This document shows positions 28,633 through 36,189 of a DNA stretch of 64,000 nucleotides, one piece after another; the first letter of the stretch is position 1; each line of letters begins with the position of its first letter. The notes under the pieces are model-generated. The model was given only the letters and a program-made list of their open reading frames with translations, searched no databases and was not told where the DNA came from. The translations under genes and the position numbers were made by a program. Location of the stretch: positions 248,001 through 312,000 of the forward strand of contig CAVZIE010000006.1 in the NCBI GenBank assembly GCA_963775185.1, given 5' to 3'. Origin of the DNA: JAPSGB01 sp963775185 (GTDB lineage: Bacteria; Myxococcota_A; Polyangia; Polyangiales; Polyangiaceae).

Positions 28633-28672
28633 CCGCGTGTGCTCCGAGGTCACATCGCCTGCTGCGTCGCGT

Positions 28673-28692
28673 GGTTCCGCGATGGACCGGCA
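28673..28692 (-). repeat. Dispersed 20-bp element, copy 12
   Basis: Two mismatches. It lies between convergent gene ends, in sense orientation to the minus-strand sulfotransferase/SDR gene. Confidence 0.7.
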
Positions 28693-28841
28693 GCAGGCTG
28701 GGAGCCTTGGGTCTGCGCGCAGCGCGCCCGGACCTTGGCGTCGAGAGCGGCCGACGGTGGCACGCACCGGTGAGCCGTCGAGCAAGCGGGAAGCGGCGCG
28801 GCGATGGTGCTGCTCGAGCTCACCGACAAGCACCGAGGTCG

Positions 28842-31067
28842 CTATCGGAGCCACTCGGCGAGCATGGCTTCGCCTTGTTCGTACAGCCGCTTGCCGTTCG
28901 CCGGATCCGCGGCCGCGTCGCTGACGGCCTTGCGGCGCATGAAGTGGAGGTACCACGCGGTCTCGCCGGCGAGCTCGGGCGCGGCGGCCAGGTAGGAGAC
29001 GGGCAGCGCCGCGGCCTCGGGCGCCTGGAACATCACGCGCATCGCGCCTTCGACCACGGGCTCGAGGAATGCCGGGGCGTCGCGGGTGATGCGCGAGGCG
29101 ATCGCGCCGGGGCACAGCGCATGGACGCCGAGCGTGGGCCCGGCTTCGCTGGTGTAGCGGCGCGCGAGCTCGGACGCGAACGTCACGGCGGCGAGCTTGC
29201 TGTCGCCGTAGCGCAGGATCGCGTCGCCCATGCCGTAGTCGACGGGCGCGCCGAGGTGCTCGAAGTCGAGGCCCGACGACGAGCGGTGCGTCTCGGACGC
29301 GACGAGCACCACGCGCGGCATGCGCTCGCCCGTGGCGGGCGCGATCACGCCGCCGGCGATCAGGCGCGCGATCATCAGGTGGTTGGCCAGGTAGTGCACG
29401 CCGAACATCACGTCGTAGCCCTGCGCGGTCTGTTGCGGGCGCGCCGGCATCAGCCCGGCGTTGCACACCAGGATGTCGACCTTCTCGCCGCGGGCGACCA
29501 GCGCGTCGGTGAACGCGGCGACCGAGTGCAGGTCGGAGAGATCGACGTGCTGCATCGAGACGTCGCTGGAGCCGCTGTCGCGGGCGACGTCGTGGCCGGC
29601 TTCCGGGATTCCGCTCCTGCAAGCCAAAATCACCCGGGCGCCACGGCGCGCGAGATCGGTGGCCACCGCCTTGCCGAGCCCGCTGTTGGCGCCGGTCACG
29701 ACGGCGGTGCGGCCGTCGAGGCGCACGTGGCTGTCCAGCGCCGGCAGGGACGGATCGGGATCGCGCAGATCCAGCAGCGCGGTCGCGGTGGCGGCGAGGG
29801 TGGTGCGGTGGCCGAAGCCGGTGACGCGCGACGTGAGCGGTGCGTCGGGGGCGCCGGGCTCGCGCGGGATCTCGAAGCGCGCGCGGTAGTCGGCGAAGCT
29901 GGCGTCCACGATGCGCGGCGACAGACCGAAGTCGTACAGGTTGTACGCGTGGCGGCCGTGGCGGTTCTGCTTCTCGTGGCGGAGCGCGGCGCGCAGCGCG
30001 TCCTCCGCGGCGGGCGTCCAATCCAGGCCGGCGTGGGCGTAGACGCGCTTCACCTGCGCCAGCGGATCGCGCACCAGATCGTAGTAGGAGACGTCGATGA
30101 ACGCGCCTGGGTGCGCCTCGCGCACGGCCGCGGAGCGATCGAGCATGCGCCGGACCTTGGCGAGCCAGTGGCGGCCGATCTCGCGCGGCTCCACGTGATC
30201 GGAGAACACGCCGCGACCGTGGGCGACCATGCTGCAGAACGAGGGCATCGTGACCAGCGGGTCGCGGTGCGTCTGCACGATCACCGCGTCGGGGAACACC
30301 GTCAGCAGCTCGTGCAGGTACTCCAGGTGGTGCGGCGTCTTGAGCACCCACGGATCGCCGGGGCGCTGCCAGGTCAGGAGCTGGAGGATGCGCTCCAGGT
30401 AGCGGTAGGCCGGCGTGATGTCGTGCTGCTCGAGCCAGCGCGCGTAGGTCGGGACGTACAGCGTCGCCTCGGGCGCCTGGCTCGCGAACGAGTGATCGAG
30501 CAGCAGCACGTCCTCTTCCGCCGCCGCGGACTCGACCGGATGCACGGCGAAGAACTCGGGCGCCATCCACGCCAGCGCGCGTTCGGCGAGCTTGCCGGCG
30601 GCGCGGCGCCGGAAGTTGCCGTGACGGCCCTCGCCGGGCAGCGGCGCGGGCGCGAGCGCTTCCCAACCGGTCAGCGCGCGCGTGCGCGGATCGGCGGCGA
30701 GCAAGCGATGCAGCAGCGTCGTGCCGGTGCGCTGCAGGCCGGCGATGACGATCGGTCGCCGGATCTCGGTCGGCTCGATCCGCGGGATCAGCGCCTCGAT
30801 GCGCAAGCGGTTCTGGAGCAGGCCGGCGAGGCGCGCCTTCATGATGCCGACGCCCACGGCGTTCAGCCGCGCTTCGCGGTTGATCGCGTCGATGAGCACC
30901 TCGAACGGCTCACGGAAGAACGCATCGCCGAAGTCGGACAGGCCGGTGTGCTTGCGCGCCGCGGCGAGCAACGCGTCGGCGTCGAGGGCAGTCGCGGGAA
31001 GTTGGTTCGCCACCCGCAGCGCCGCCGGGCGCCGCGGGCGCGTGTAGTTGCGCGACGTCTCTTTCAT
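28842..31067 (-). CDS. Fusion of a PAPS-type sulfotransferase and a short-chain dehydrogenase
   Basis: The 741-aa protein joins two enzymes. Residues about 70-400 are a sulfotransferase domain: IVIAGLQRTGTTLLHRLLAAD is the 5'-phosphosulfate loop, VIVQTHRDPLVTMPSF matches the 3'-phosphate-binding region. From about residue 443 comes a classical SDR: VVTGANSGLGKAV (TGxxxGxG cofactor loop), VCNAGLMPAR, and the catalytic YGDSK (YxxxK). Both parts keep their key residues. A plausible reading is oxidation or reduction of a hydroxyl on a lipid or sterol-like compound coupled to sulfation, but no substrate can be named. It is the last gene of a four-gene overlapping operon and starts within the ATGA of the DUF1214 stop. 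Confidence 0.88.
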   Translation of the reverse strand: MKETSRNYTRPRRPAALRVANQLPATALDADALLAAARKHTGLSDFGDAFFREPFEVLIDAINREARLNAVGVGIMKARLAGLLQNRLRIEALIPRIEPTEIRRPIVIAGLQRTGTTLLHRLLAADPRTRALTGWEALAPAPLPGEGRHGNFRRRAAGKLAERALAWMAPEFFAVHPVESAAAEEDVLLLDHSFASQAPEATLYVPTYARWLEQHDITPAYRYLERILQLLTWQRPGDPWVLKTPHHLEYLHELLTVFPDAVIVQTHRDPLVTMPSFCSMVAHGRGVFSDHVEPREIGRHWLAKVRRMLDRSAAVREAHPGAFIDVSYYDLVRDPLAQVKRVYAHAGLDWTPAAEDALRAALRHEKQNRHGRHAYNLYDFGLSPRIVDASFADYRARFEIPREPGAPDAPLTSRVTGFGHRTTLAATATALLDLRDPDPSLPALDSHVRLDGRTAVVTGANSGLGKAVATDLARRGARVILACRSGIPEAGHDVARDSGSSDVSMQHVDLSDLHSVAAFTDALVARGEKVDILVCNAGLMPARPQQTAQGYDVMFGVHYLANHLMIARLIAGGVIAPATGERMPRVVLVASETHRSSSGLDFEHLGAPVDYGMGDAILRYGDSKLAAVTFASELARRYTSEAGPTLGVHALCPGAIASRITRDAPAFLEPVVEGAMRVMFQAPEAAALPVSYLAAAPELAGETAWYLHFMRRKAVSDAAADPANGKRLYEQGEAMLAEWLR

Positions 31068-32236
31068 CGCAAGCTCCGGAGCGCGACCACGCGCGTGGCC
31101 GGTACCGGGTGCGACGCCGCGCGCACCCAGCGGAAACACATCGTGCCCGAGCTGTGGCCCACGGTCTGGATCCAGTTGGGCACACCGGGATCCTCGTGGG
31201 CGACCACGATGCGCACCGAGCCGTCGGGGTTCGCGACGGCGGTGTGCTTGTTCACGTGGATCTTGAAGTAGCGGTAGTCGAGCGACTCCATCCAGTAGTT
31301 GTTCAGCTGGAAGTTCCAGTGCTCGCAAGCCGGCGGCGTGACGTCGATGACCAGTGCCTCGTCGGGCGCGAGCTGCCAGTAGCTATGGAAGTAGGCGATG
31401 TTCGGATCGCCGCCGGCCTGGTTCGAGCGCTCCTGATCGAAGCGCGGCAGCTGGTTGGCATGACGCTGGAAGTCGCGCGCCCACTTCGCGAACAAGAGCG
31501 ACGCGCCGGCCACCAGCGTGCTCGCGTTCTTCAGCCCCGCGTCGAGCTGCGCCGGCGTGAGCGGGCGCGGTCGATGTGGTCCGTCGATGCGCTCGAGCTC
31601 GAGCGTCGCCAGCGTCTCGGTCGCGCGATCGCCGAACGTCTGGCGCACGATCAAGAGCCCCGTCTCGCGCGTCATCGGCAGCCAATTGCCCGGGCGTCGC
31701 TCGCGCGATACGGCGATCTCGAAGCGGCCGTCGGCGTCGATCTCGAGCTGCGAAGCTTCGAGGAAGCCCGTCGGTGGCAGGCCGCCGCCCTGGCCGTAGT
31801 GGCCCGCTTGCGTGCCGAACGCGAGGTAGGCGACGCTGCCGCGCGTGCCGCGGATCCGGTACTCGCAGTCGCCGCTGATGCTGGCGTTCTGGTAGTAGTT
31901 GTCCGGGTTGTCCGAGCCCATCTTCACGGTCTCGTGCACGACGCGCTTGAGCACCGGCGCCTCTGGGTCGGCGTCCTCCAGGAAGCCCTCCAGCCCGGCG
32001 CGGGCCAGGCGCGCGAGGTAGCGATAGCCCTCGGCCTGGTCGAACGCGTTGATTGGCGCGCCCGGGAAGCGCAGCGACGCGCCGGCGGCCTTCAGCGTGT
32101 CGCAGTACTCCTCCCACGCCTTGCCGCTCACCACGCGCGCTTCCGCCGCGTCGTCGGGCGTCAGCCCGCGTAGCCCAAGCCACCACGACTGCGCGCGGCG
32201 CACGCCGTCGAGCCCGCGTACGACCAGCCTACGCAT
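31064..32236 (-). CDS. DUF1214-domain protein
   Basis: The 390-aa protein has in its last 130 residues the DUF1214 pattern: YWQLAPDEALVIDVTPPACEHWNFQLNNYWM (seen as LAPDEALVIDVTPP and FQLNNYWMESLDYR). An N-terminal helical part is followed by a beta-rich middle with YQNASISGDCEYRIRG and RGSVAYLAFGTQAG. Related proteins sit in lipid or xenobiotic metabolism clusters but lack an established reaction. No signal peptide. Its start overlaps the TetR stop by 8 bp and its stop overlaps the fusion-enzyme start by 4 bp, so all four products are expected together. Confidence 0.8.
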   Translation of the reverse strand: MRRLVVRGLDGVRRAQSWWLGLRGLTPDDAAEARVVSGKAWEEYCDTLKAAGASLRFPGAPINAFDQAEGYRYLARLARAGLEGFLEDADPEAPVLKRVVHETVKMGSDNPDNYYQNASISGDCEYRIRGTRGSVAYLAFGTQAGHYGQGGGLPPTGFLEASQLEIDADGRFEIAVSRERRPGNWLPMTRETGLLIVRQTFGDRATETLATLELERIDGPHRPRPLTPAQLDAGLKNASTLVAGASLLFAKWARDFQRHANQLPRFDQERSNQAGGDPNIAYFHSYWQLAPDEALVIDVTPPACEHWNFQLNNYWMESLDYRYFKIHVNKHTAVANPDGSVRIVVAHEDPGVPNWIQTVGHSSGTMCFRWVRAASHPVPATRVVALRSLR

Positions 32237-32801
32237 CGCTTCCGCCTTTCCACAGCTCGCCGGCGAGGCGCCCCATCAGCGAGAGCTGCTGCAAGATCGT
32301 GTGCTCGTCCAGCGGATCCGCGCCCGTCAAGCGCGCGTGCAGCGGAGCCAGCGTGACGTAGCCCGACAGCATGGCGTGCACCGCCATCACGATCGCCCGC
32401 GCCGGTTGCCCCGGCGTGAGCGCCGCCGCGCGCTCGAACAGCGGCGCGTACCAGCGGTCCGCGATCAGCGCGAGCTCGTCACCGCCGGCGAGCGCCGCGT
32501 GCTGCACCAGGCGCGCCAGGTTCGGCGTGTTCATGAAGTGCGTGGCGACCAGCCGCATGTTGCGCGCCGCGTGCTCCGCGTCGCCGGGCGCCGTGAGCAG
32601 CTCGCCCAGCAGCTGGAAGAACGGCGAGAGCAAGCGATCCAGCACCGCCTCGTACAGCGCGTGCTTGCTCTCGAAGTGCTTGTACAGGCTCGGCGTGCGG
32701 ATACCGACCTCCGCGGCGATGTCGGCGAGCGCCGTCGCGTCGTAGCCGCGCCGCGCGAAGTTCGCCTCCGCCACTTCGAGGATGCGGTCGGATGTCTTCA
32801 C
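32229..32801 (-). CDS. TetR-family regulator
   Basis: The 190-aa protein has a TetR N-terminal helix-turn-helix (ILEVAEANFARRGYDATALADIAAEVGIRTPSLYKHF read as NFARRGYDATALADIA and TPSLYKHFESKHALYEAV) and an all-helical ligand-binding C-terminal domain. It is the second gene of the operon and its GTG overlaps the SRPBCC stop (GTGA). A perfect palindrome just upstream of the operon's first gene is the obvious operator, so it probably represses its own operon until it binds a hydrophobic ligand. Confidence 0.92.
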   Translation of the reverse strand: MKTSDRILEVAEANFARRGYDATALADIAAEVGIRTPSLYKHFESKHALYEAVLDRLLSPFFQLLGELLTAPGDAEHAARNMRLVATHFMNTPNLARLVQHAALAGGDELALIADRWYAPLFERAAALTPGQPARAIVMAVHAMLSGYVTLAPLHARLTGADPLDEHTILQQLSLMGRLAGELWKGGSDA

Positions 32802-33241
32802 CACGCGCGCTCCTCCACGCGACGCTCGAGCGCCGCCGCCGTCGCCGCGAAGCCCTCGTGCATCGCCTGCTCCGTCCAGCCGAAGAACAGCGGGACCAGC
32901 CAGCCGCGGAACGCCTCCTCGCACGTGTAGCGCGTCGTGCTCTCGTCGATCGCCGTGAGCTCTTGCACGCGCGTGCAATCGAGCAGCCGTCCCCCGCCGA
33001 TGAAGAGCCCCCAGCCGATGCGCTGCCCGGGCTCGTGCACGCGCACCCGCTCGCGCATGCGCAGCCGGCGCTTGCCGAGATGCACGTCCATCACCACCCG
33101 CGCGCCGATCTCGCCCGTCGTCTCGACGCGCGTCGTGAACGGGTTCCACTCCGGGTAGCGCGGGAAGTCGATCAGCACGCTCCAGACCGCCGCCACCGGC
33201 GCCTGGATCGTCGTCTCCACGCGAACCCTCGGGACGGACAC
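32798..33241 (-). CDS. SRPBCC (START/polyketide-cyclase-like) ligand-binding protein
   Basis: The 147-aa protein fits the SRPBCC fold: VETTIQAPVAAVWSVLIDFPRYPEWNPF is the family's start (shown in part as APVAAVWSVLIDFPRYPEWN), followed by a curved sheet and the long C-terminal helix QAMHEGFAATAAALERRV. Such proteins bind or transform hydrophobic molecules in a deep pocket. It is the first gene of the operon. The GTG start lies only 8 bp from the palindromic operator, and no Shine-Dalgarno is visible, so translation may be nearly leaderless. Confidence 0.85.
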   Translation of the reverse strand: MSVPRVRVETTIQAPVAAVWSVLIDFPRYPEWNPFTTRVETTGEIGARVVMDVHLGKRRLRMRERVRVHEPGQRIGWGLFIGGGRLLDCTRVQELTAIDESTTRYTCEEAFRGWLVPLFFGWTEQAMHEGFAATAAALERRVEERAW

Positions 33242-33248
33242 CCCGTTA

Positions 33249-33266
33249 GGCTAACACTTGTTAGCC
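33249..33266. promoter_or_regulatory. TetR operator, perfect palindrome GGCTAACACTTGTTAGCC
   Basis: Two 8-bp arms, GGCTAACA and TGTTAGCC, with a 2-bp centre, 8 bp upstream of the first gene of the SRPBCC-TetR-DUF1214-fusion operon. Its length and symmetry are typical of TetR sites. Confidence 0.8.
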
Positions 33267-33289
33267 ATCGGGCGTAAGTCCCGGTTTTC

Positions 33290-33919
33290 TCAAGGCTGGA
33301 CGGCCACGTACTCGCTGCCGTCGCCGGGATCGGCGGTCATCTGGAGCTCCAGCGGATCGGTCGCGAAGCGCGCGAACGCGCCGATGCCGCCGCCCTGGTA
33401 GCTCTCGAAATCGATCTGGATGCTGGAGTAGTCGCCGGAGCCGTTCACCGGCGAGTTGTCATGGAGCGACCAGGTGCCGCCTGCCTGGAAGCCGGCGCGC
33501 CGTACCAGTGTGCCGCCCTGATCGTCCAGGAAGTACCACTTGCCGTCGGGCGCGACCTCGATGCCGTCCGACTGCGTGTTGAACAGGTACGCGCCGCTGC
33601 AGTGGTACCAGGTGTGGGCAAGCCACGCGCGCACGCCGGGAAGGTCGAACACGTCGGTGACGGTGCCCGGCACGGCGCACATGTCTTGCGCCGAGCTCGC
33701 AGGTGGATACGGACCCGCGGGAGGATCCGGATACTTCGAGACTGTCGCTCCACCGCCGCTGCCCCCGCTGCCGGCATCCGCGCCATGATCGAACACGGCG
33801 GTGCCGTTGGGCATACACCGGGAATCGTTCGTTCCCTGTCCACACTGCGTGCTGCTGCCACCGCAGCCGCACAGCGCGATGGCCACCCACGCCGATATCC
33901 CGAGCTTCAAGCCAAGCAT
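33290..33919 (-). CDS. Lipoprotein, unknown function
   Basis: The 209-aa protein begins MLGLKLGISAWVAIALCGC, a lipoprotein signal with the lipidated Cys in CGCGG. A Ser/Gly-rich spacer is followed by a domain with DVFDLPGVRAWLAHTWYHCSG, then GIEVAPDGKWYFLDDQGGTLVRR and alternating strands to the C-terminus. It looks like a beta-sandwich surface protein. No family recognised. It is convergent with nothing and divergent from the AraC gene, with two inverted copies of the dispersed element in between. Confidence 0.75.
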   Translation of the reverse strand: MLGLKLGISAWVAIALCGCGGSSTQCGQGTNDSRCMPNGTAVFDHGADAGSGGSGGGATVSKYPDPPAGPYPPASSAQDMCAVPGTVTDVFDLPGVRAWLAHTWYHCSGAYLFNTQSDGIEVAPDGKWYFLDDQGGTLVRRAGFQAGGTWSLHDNSPVNGSGDYSSIQIDFESYQGGGIGAFARFATDPLELQMTADPGDGSEYVAVQP

Positions 33920-33971
33920 GATGTCCACAAGGATGTCGCACAACGAGTCTGCGCGCCACAAATTCCGGGTT

Positions 33972-33991
33972 TGCCGGTCCGGCGCGGAATC
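33972..33991 (+). repeat. Dispersed 20-bp element, copy 13
   Basis: Exact match (AATC, then CCGCG completing a small stem-loop). It is the left end of the tightest inverted pair in the window. Confidence 0.92.
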
Positions 33992-34076
33992 CCGCGGTCC
34001 GGGTGCGTCAGCCCGGCGCGACGTGATGCACGATCGCCTGCGCGAGGCCGCTCCATGAGCGTGGGTCGGGCCGGTC

Positions 34077-34096
34077 GATACCGCGCCGGACCGGCA
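34077..34096 (-). repeat. Dispersed 20-bp element, copy 14
   Basis: Exact match, inverted to copy 13. The pair spans 125 bp with 20-bp terminal inverted repeats differing only at the degenerate position, the layout of a REPIN or MITE-like unit. It sits in the AraC-gene promoter region. Confidence 0.92.
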
Positions 34097-34168
34097 GAAA
34101 AACAGCAACTTCTGTCAGGCAGGTTCCGGGCGCGACCGCTAGCTTGTCGATCGCCACGGAGACACATC

Positions 34169-35050
34169 GTGAACGCCGACGCCGACGCCGCTTATCGCCT
34201 GCGCTTCCGCCGGGTGCTCGAGTACATCGACGCGCACCTCGACGGCGATCTGGGCGTCGAGCGGCTGAGCGCGGTGGCGGCGTTCTCGAAGTATCACTTC
34301 CACCGCCAGTTCACCGAGCTGTTCGGGCTCGCGGTGTACGAGTACGTCCAGCTCGTTCGCCTGCGGCGCGCGTCGTATCGCCTCGCGTATCACGGGCATC
34401 GCGTCGTGGATGTGGCCTTGGAGAGCGGGTACGAGAGCCACGAGGCGTTCTCGCGCGCGTTCAAGAAGACGATCGGGCAGACGCCGTCCGCATTCCGGGA
34501 GCGGCCGGAGTGGGAGTCGTGGCACGCGAAGTATCGAAAACTGACCGAGCTGAGGAGCGTGCACATGAAGAGCGAGAATCGTGCTGAAGACGTGAAGATC
34601 GTGGACGTGACGGCAACGCGCGTCGCCGTGCTCGAGCACCGCGGTGACCCGCGGCGCGTGAACGACTCGGTGCGCCGCTTCATCGAGTGGCGCAAGGCGA
34701 ACCGACTGCCGCCGAGCAAGAGCGCGACGTTCAACCTGCTCTACGGCGATCCCGCGACGACGCCGCCGGACGAGTTCCGCCTCGATCTGTGCGCGGCGAT
34801 CGATCGCGCCGTCGCGGACAACGACGCCGGCATCGTGGAAGCGACGATTCCGGCCGGTCGTTGTGCGACGCTGCGGCACGTCGGGAGCGAGGACACGCTG
34901 TTCCAGGCCGTGGGCTACCTGTACGCGACGTGGCTTCCCGGCAGCGGCGAGGAGCCCCGCGACTTCCCCCTGTATCTGCAGCGCGTGCGCTTTTTCCCCG
35001 AGGTGCCGGAGCACGAGTCGGTGACGGACGTGTTCCTGCCGCTCAAGTAG
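34169..35050 (+). CDS. AraC-family regulator with GyrI-like ligand-binding domain
   Basis: The 293-aa protein has two AraC helix-turn-helix motifs in its first 105 residues (LSAVAAFSKYHFHRQFTELFG and VALESGYESHEAFSRAFKKTIGQTPSAFR, given here in part), then from about residue 130 a GyrI/SOUL-like domain (VDVTATRVAVLEHRG, RCATLRHVGSEDTLFQAVGYLYATWLP, FPLYLQRVRFFP). Such fusions respond to small molecules, often drugs. GGAG lies 9 bases upstream of the GTG start. The target genes are not evident; the REPIN-like repeat pair sits directly in its upstream region. Confidence 0.92.
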   Translation: MNADADAAYRLRFRRVLEYIDAHLDGDLGVERLSAVAAFSKYHFHRQFTELFGLAVYEYVQLVRLRRASYRLAYHGHRVVDVALESGYESHEAFSRAFKKTIGQTPSAFRERPEWESWHAKYRKLTELRSVHMKSENRAEDVKIVDVTATRVAVLEHRGDPRRVNDSVRRFIEWRKANRLPPSKSATFNLLYGDPATTPPDEFRLDLCAAIDRAVADNDAGIVEATIPAGRCATLRHVGSEDTLFQAVGYLYATWLPGSGEEPRDFPLYLQRVRFFPEVPEHESVTDVFLPLK

Positions 35051-35104
35051 CGACGCGGTCGCGCTCGTACACGCCGAGCGCGAAGCGGCGGGCGGGCGCG
35101 TCGC

Positions 35105-35124
35105 GGTTCCGCGCCGGACCGGCA
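35105..35124 (-). repeat. Dispersed 20-bp element, copy 15
   Basis: Exact match (AACC ending), 54 bp after the AraC stop and antisense to it. Confidence 0.9.
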
Positions 35125-35214
35125 TCAAGCTCTCCCGGTCGCGTGGTGCTCGCGCGGACGGCTCGCGGACACAACGGGTGCGCTCGGCACGTGAGCCCGG
35201 TTAGACTCGCGCGG

Positions 35215-36111
35215 ATGAGGCGGAACACCTGGGGCTTTCTGTGGATTGCGGTCGCGCTCGGCGCGCTCGCGGGGTGCGACGACGCGGACCGCTGCAAGTC
35301 GGAGCCGGAGTGCGTGAAGCAGGGCAAGTGCTCGGTCGACCCGAAGGGCGCGTGCACGGCCAAGTCGAGCGATGACTGTCTGGGCTCGGAAGACTGCAAG
35401 CTCCACGGCAAGTGCGACGCCAAGGACGGAGCGTGCGTCGTCGAGAGCGACAAGAGCTGCAAGGCGTCCGACGACTGCAGGAAGAGCGCGCTGTGCACGG
35501 CCTATCGCGGAGCCTGCGTGGATCCGGCGCGCCTGGTCCAGACCGAGTGCGGGAAGACCTGCGCGTCGGAGGGGCTGTGCGTGAAGCAGGACGGCAAGTG
35601 CGTCGCGCTTTCACGCTTCCATTGCACCGGCACCAGCGACGACAAGCCGGAGAAGGACAGCGCCTGCGCGCGCCTTGGCCACTGCACGGCCAAGGACGGC
35701 AAGTGCGTCGCCGGCTCGGACAAGGACTGCGCCGGGTCCGCGGTGTGCAAGGACGCGATGCAGTGCGTGGCGAAGAACGGCGCGTGCGTGGCCAGCGACG
35801 AGGACTGCCGGAAGTCCACCGCTTGCGCCAACGACGGCCTGTGCGCGTCCAAGGACGGCGTGTGCGTCGCGGCGTCCGGTGCGGATTGCAAGAAGTGCGC
35901 GCGCTGCAAGCTGGAGGGGACCTGCTCGCTGAAGGACGGCAAGTGCATCGCCGCGTCATCGGCGGATTGCGCCGGTTCGTCGGTGTGCGTCCACTCCAAG
36001 CGCTGCGCCGCCAAGGACGGCGCCTGCATCGGTGCCAACAGCGGCGGGGCCGCGCAGGGCTCCGCGGCGCCCGCCAAGGGACGAAAGACGACCATCGAAG
36101 GCGTCTTCTGA
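35215..36111 (+). CDS. Cys-rich repeat lipoprotein
   Basis: The 298-aa protein has a lipoprotein signal ending GALAGC and then about nine units of roughly 25-30 residues on the pattern C-x(5)-C-x(5)-C-x(2)-KDG-x-CV-x(4-8)-C, for instance DCAGSAVCKDAMQCVAKNG and GLCASKDGVCVAASGADC. About 50 Cys imply a disulphide-bonded string-like protein at the cell surface. It ends in a short Gly/Ala tail and TIEGVF. Codon use is ordinary. No known domain name is assigned with confidence; the layout recalls Cys-rich repeats in other myxobacterial lipoproteins. Confidence 0.8.
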   Translation: MRRNTWGFLWIAVALGALAGCDDADRCKSEPECVKQGKCSVDPKGACTAKSSDDCLGSEDCKLHGKCDAKDGACVVESDKSCKASDDCRKSALCTAYRGACVDPARLVQTECGKTCASEGLCVKQDGKCVALSRFHCTGTSDDKPEKDSACARLGHCTAKDGKCVAGSDKDCAGSAVCKDAMQCVAKNGACVASDEDCRKSTACANDGLCASKDGVCVAASGADCKKCARCKLEGTCSLKDGKCIAASSADCAGSSVCVHSKRCAAKDGACIGANSGGAAQGSAAPAKGRKTTIEGVF

Positions 36112-36189
36112 GCGGATCCGCGACGATCGACCCCACTTTCGGCGGCAGGCCGCGTGACGTTCGCCGCGCGCTCCTTCAGGATGGCGCGC

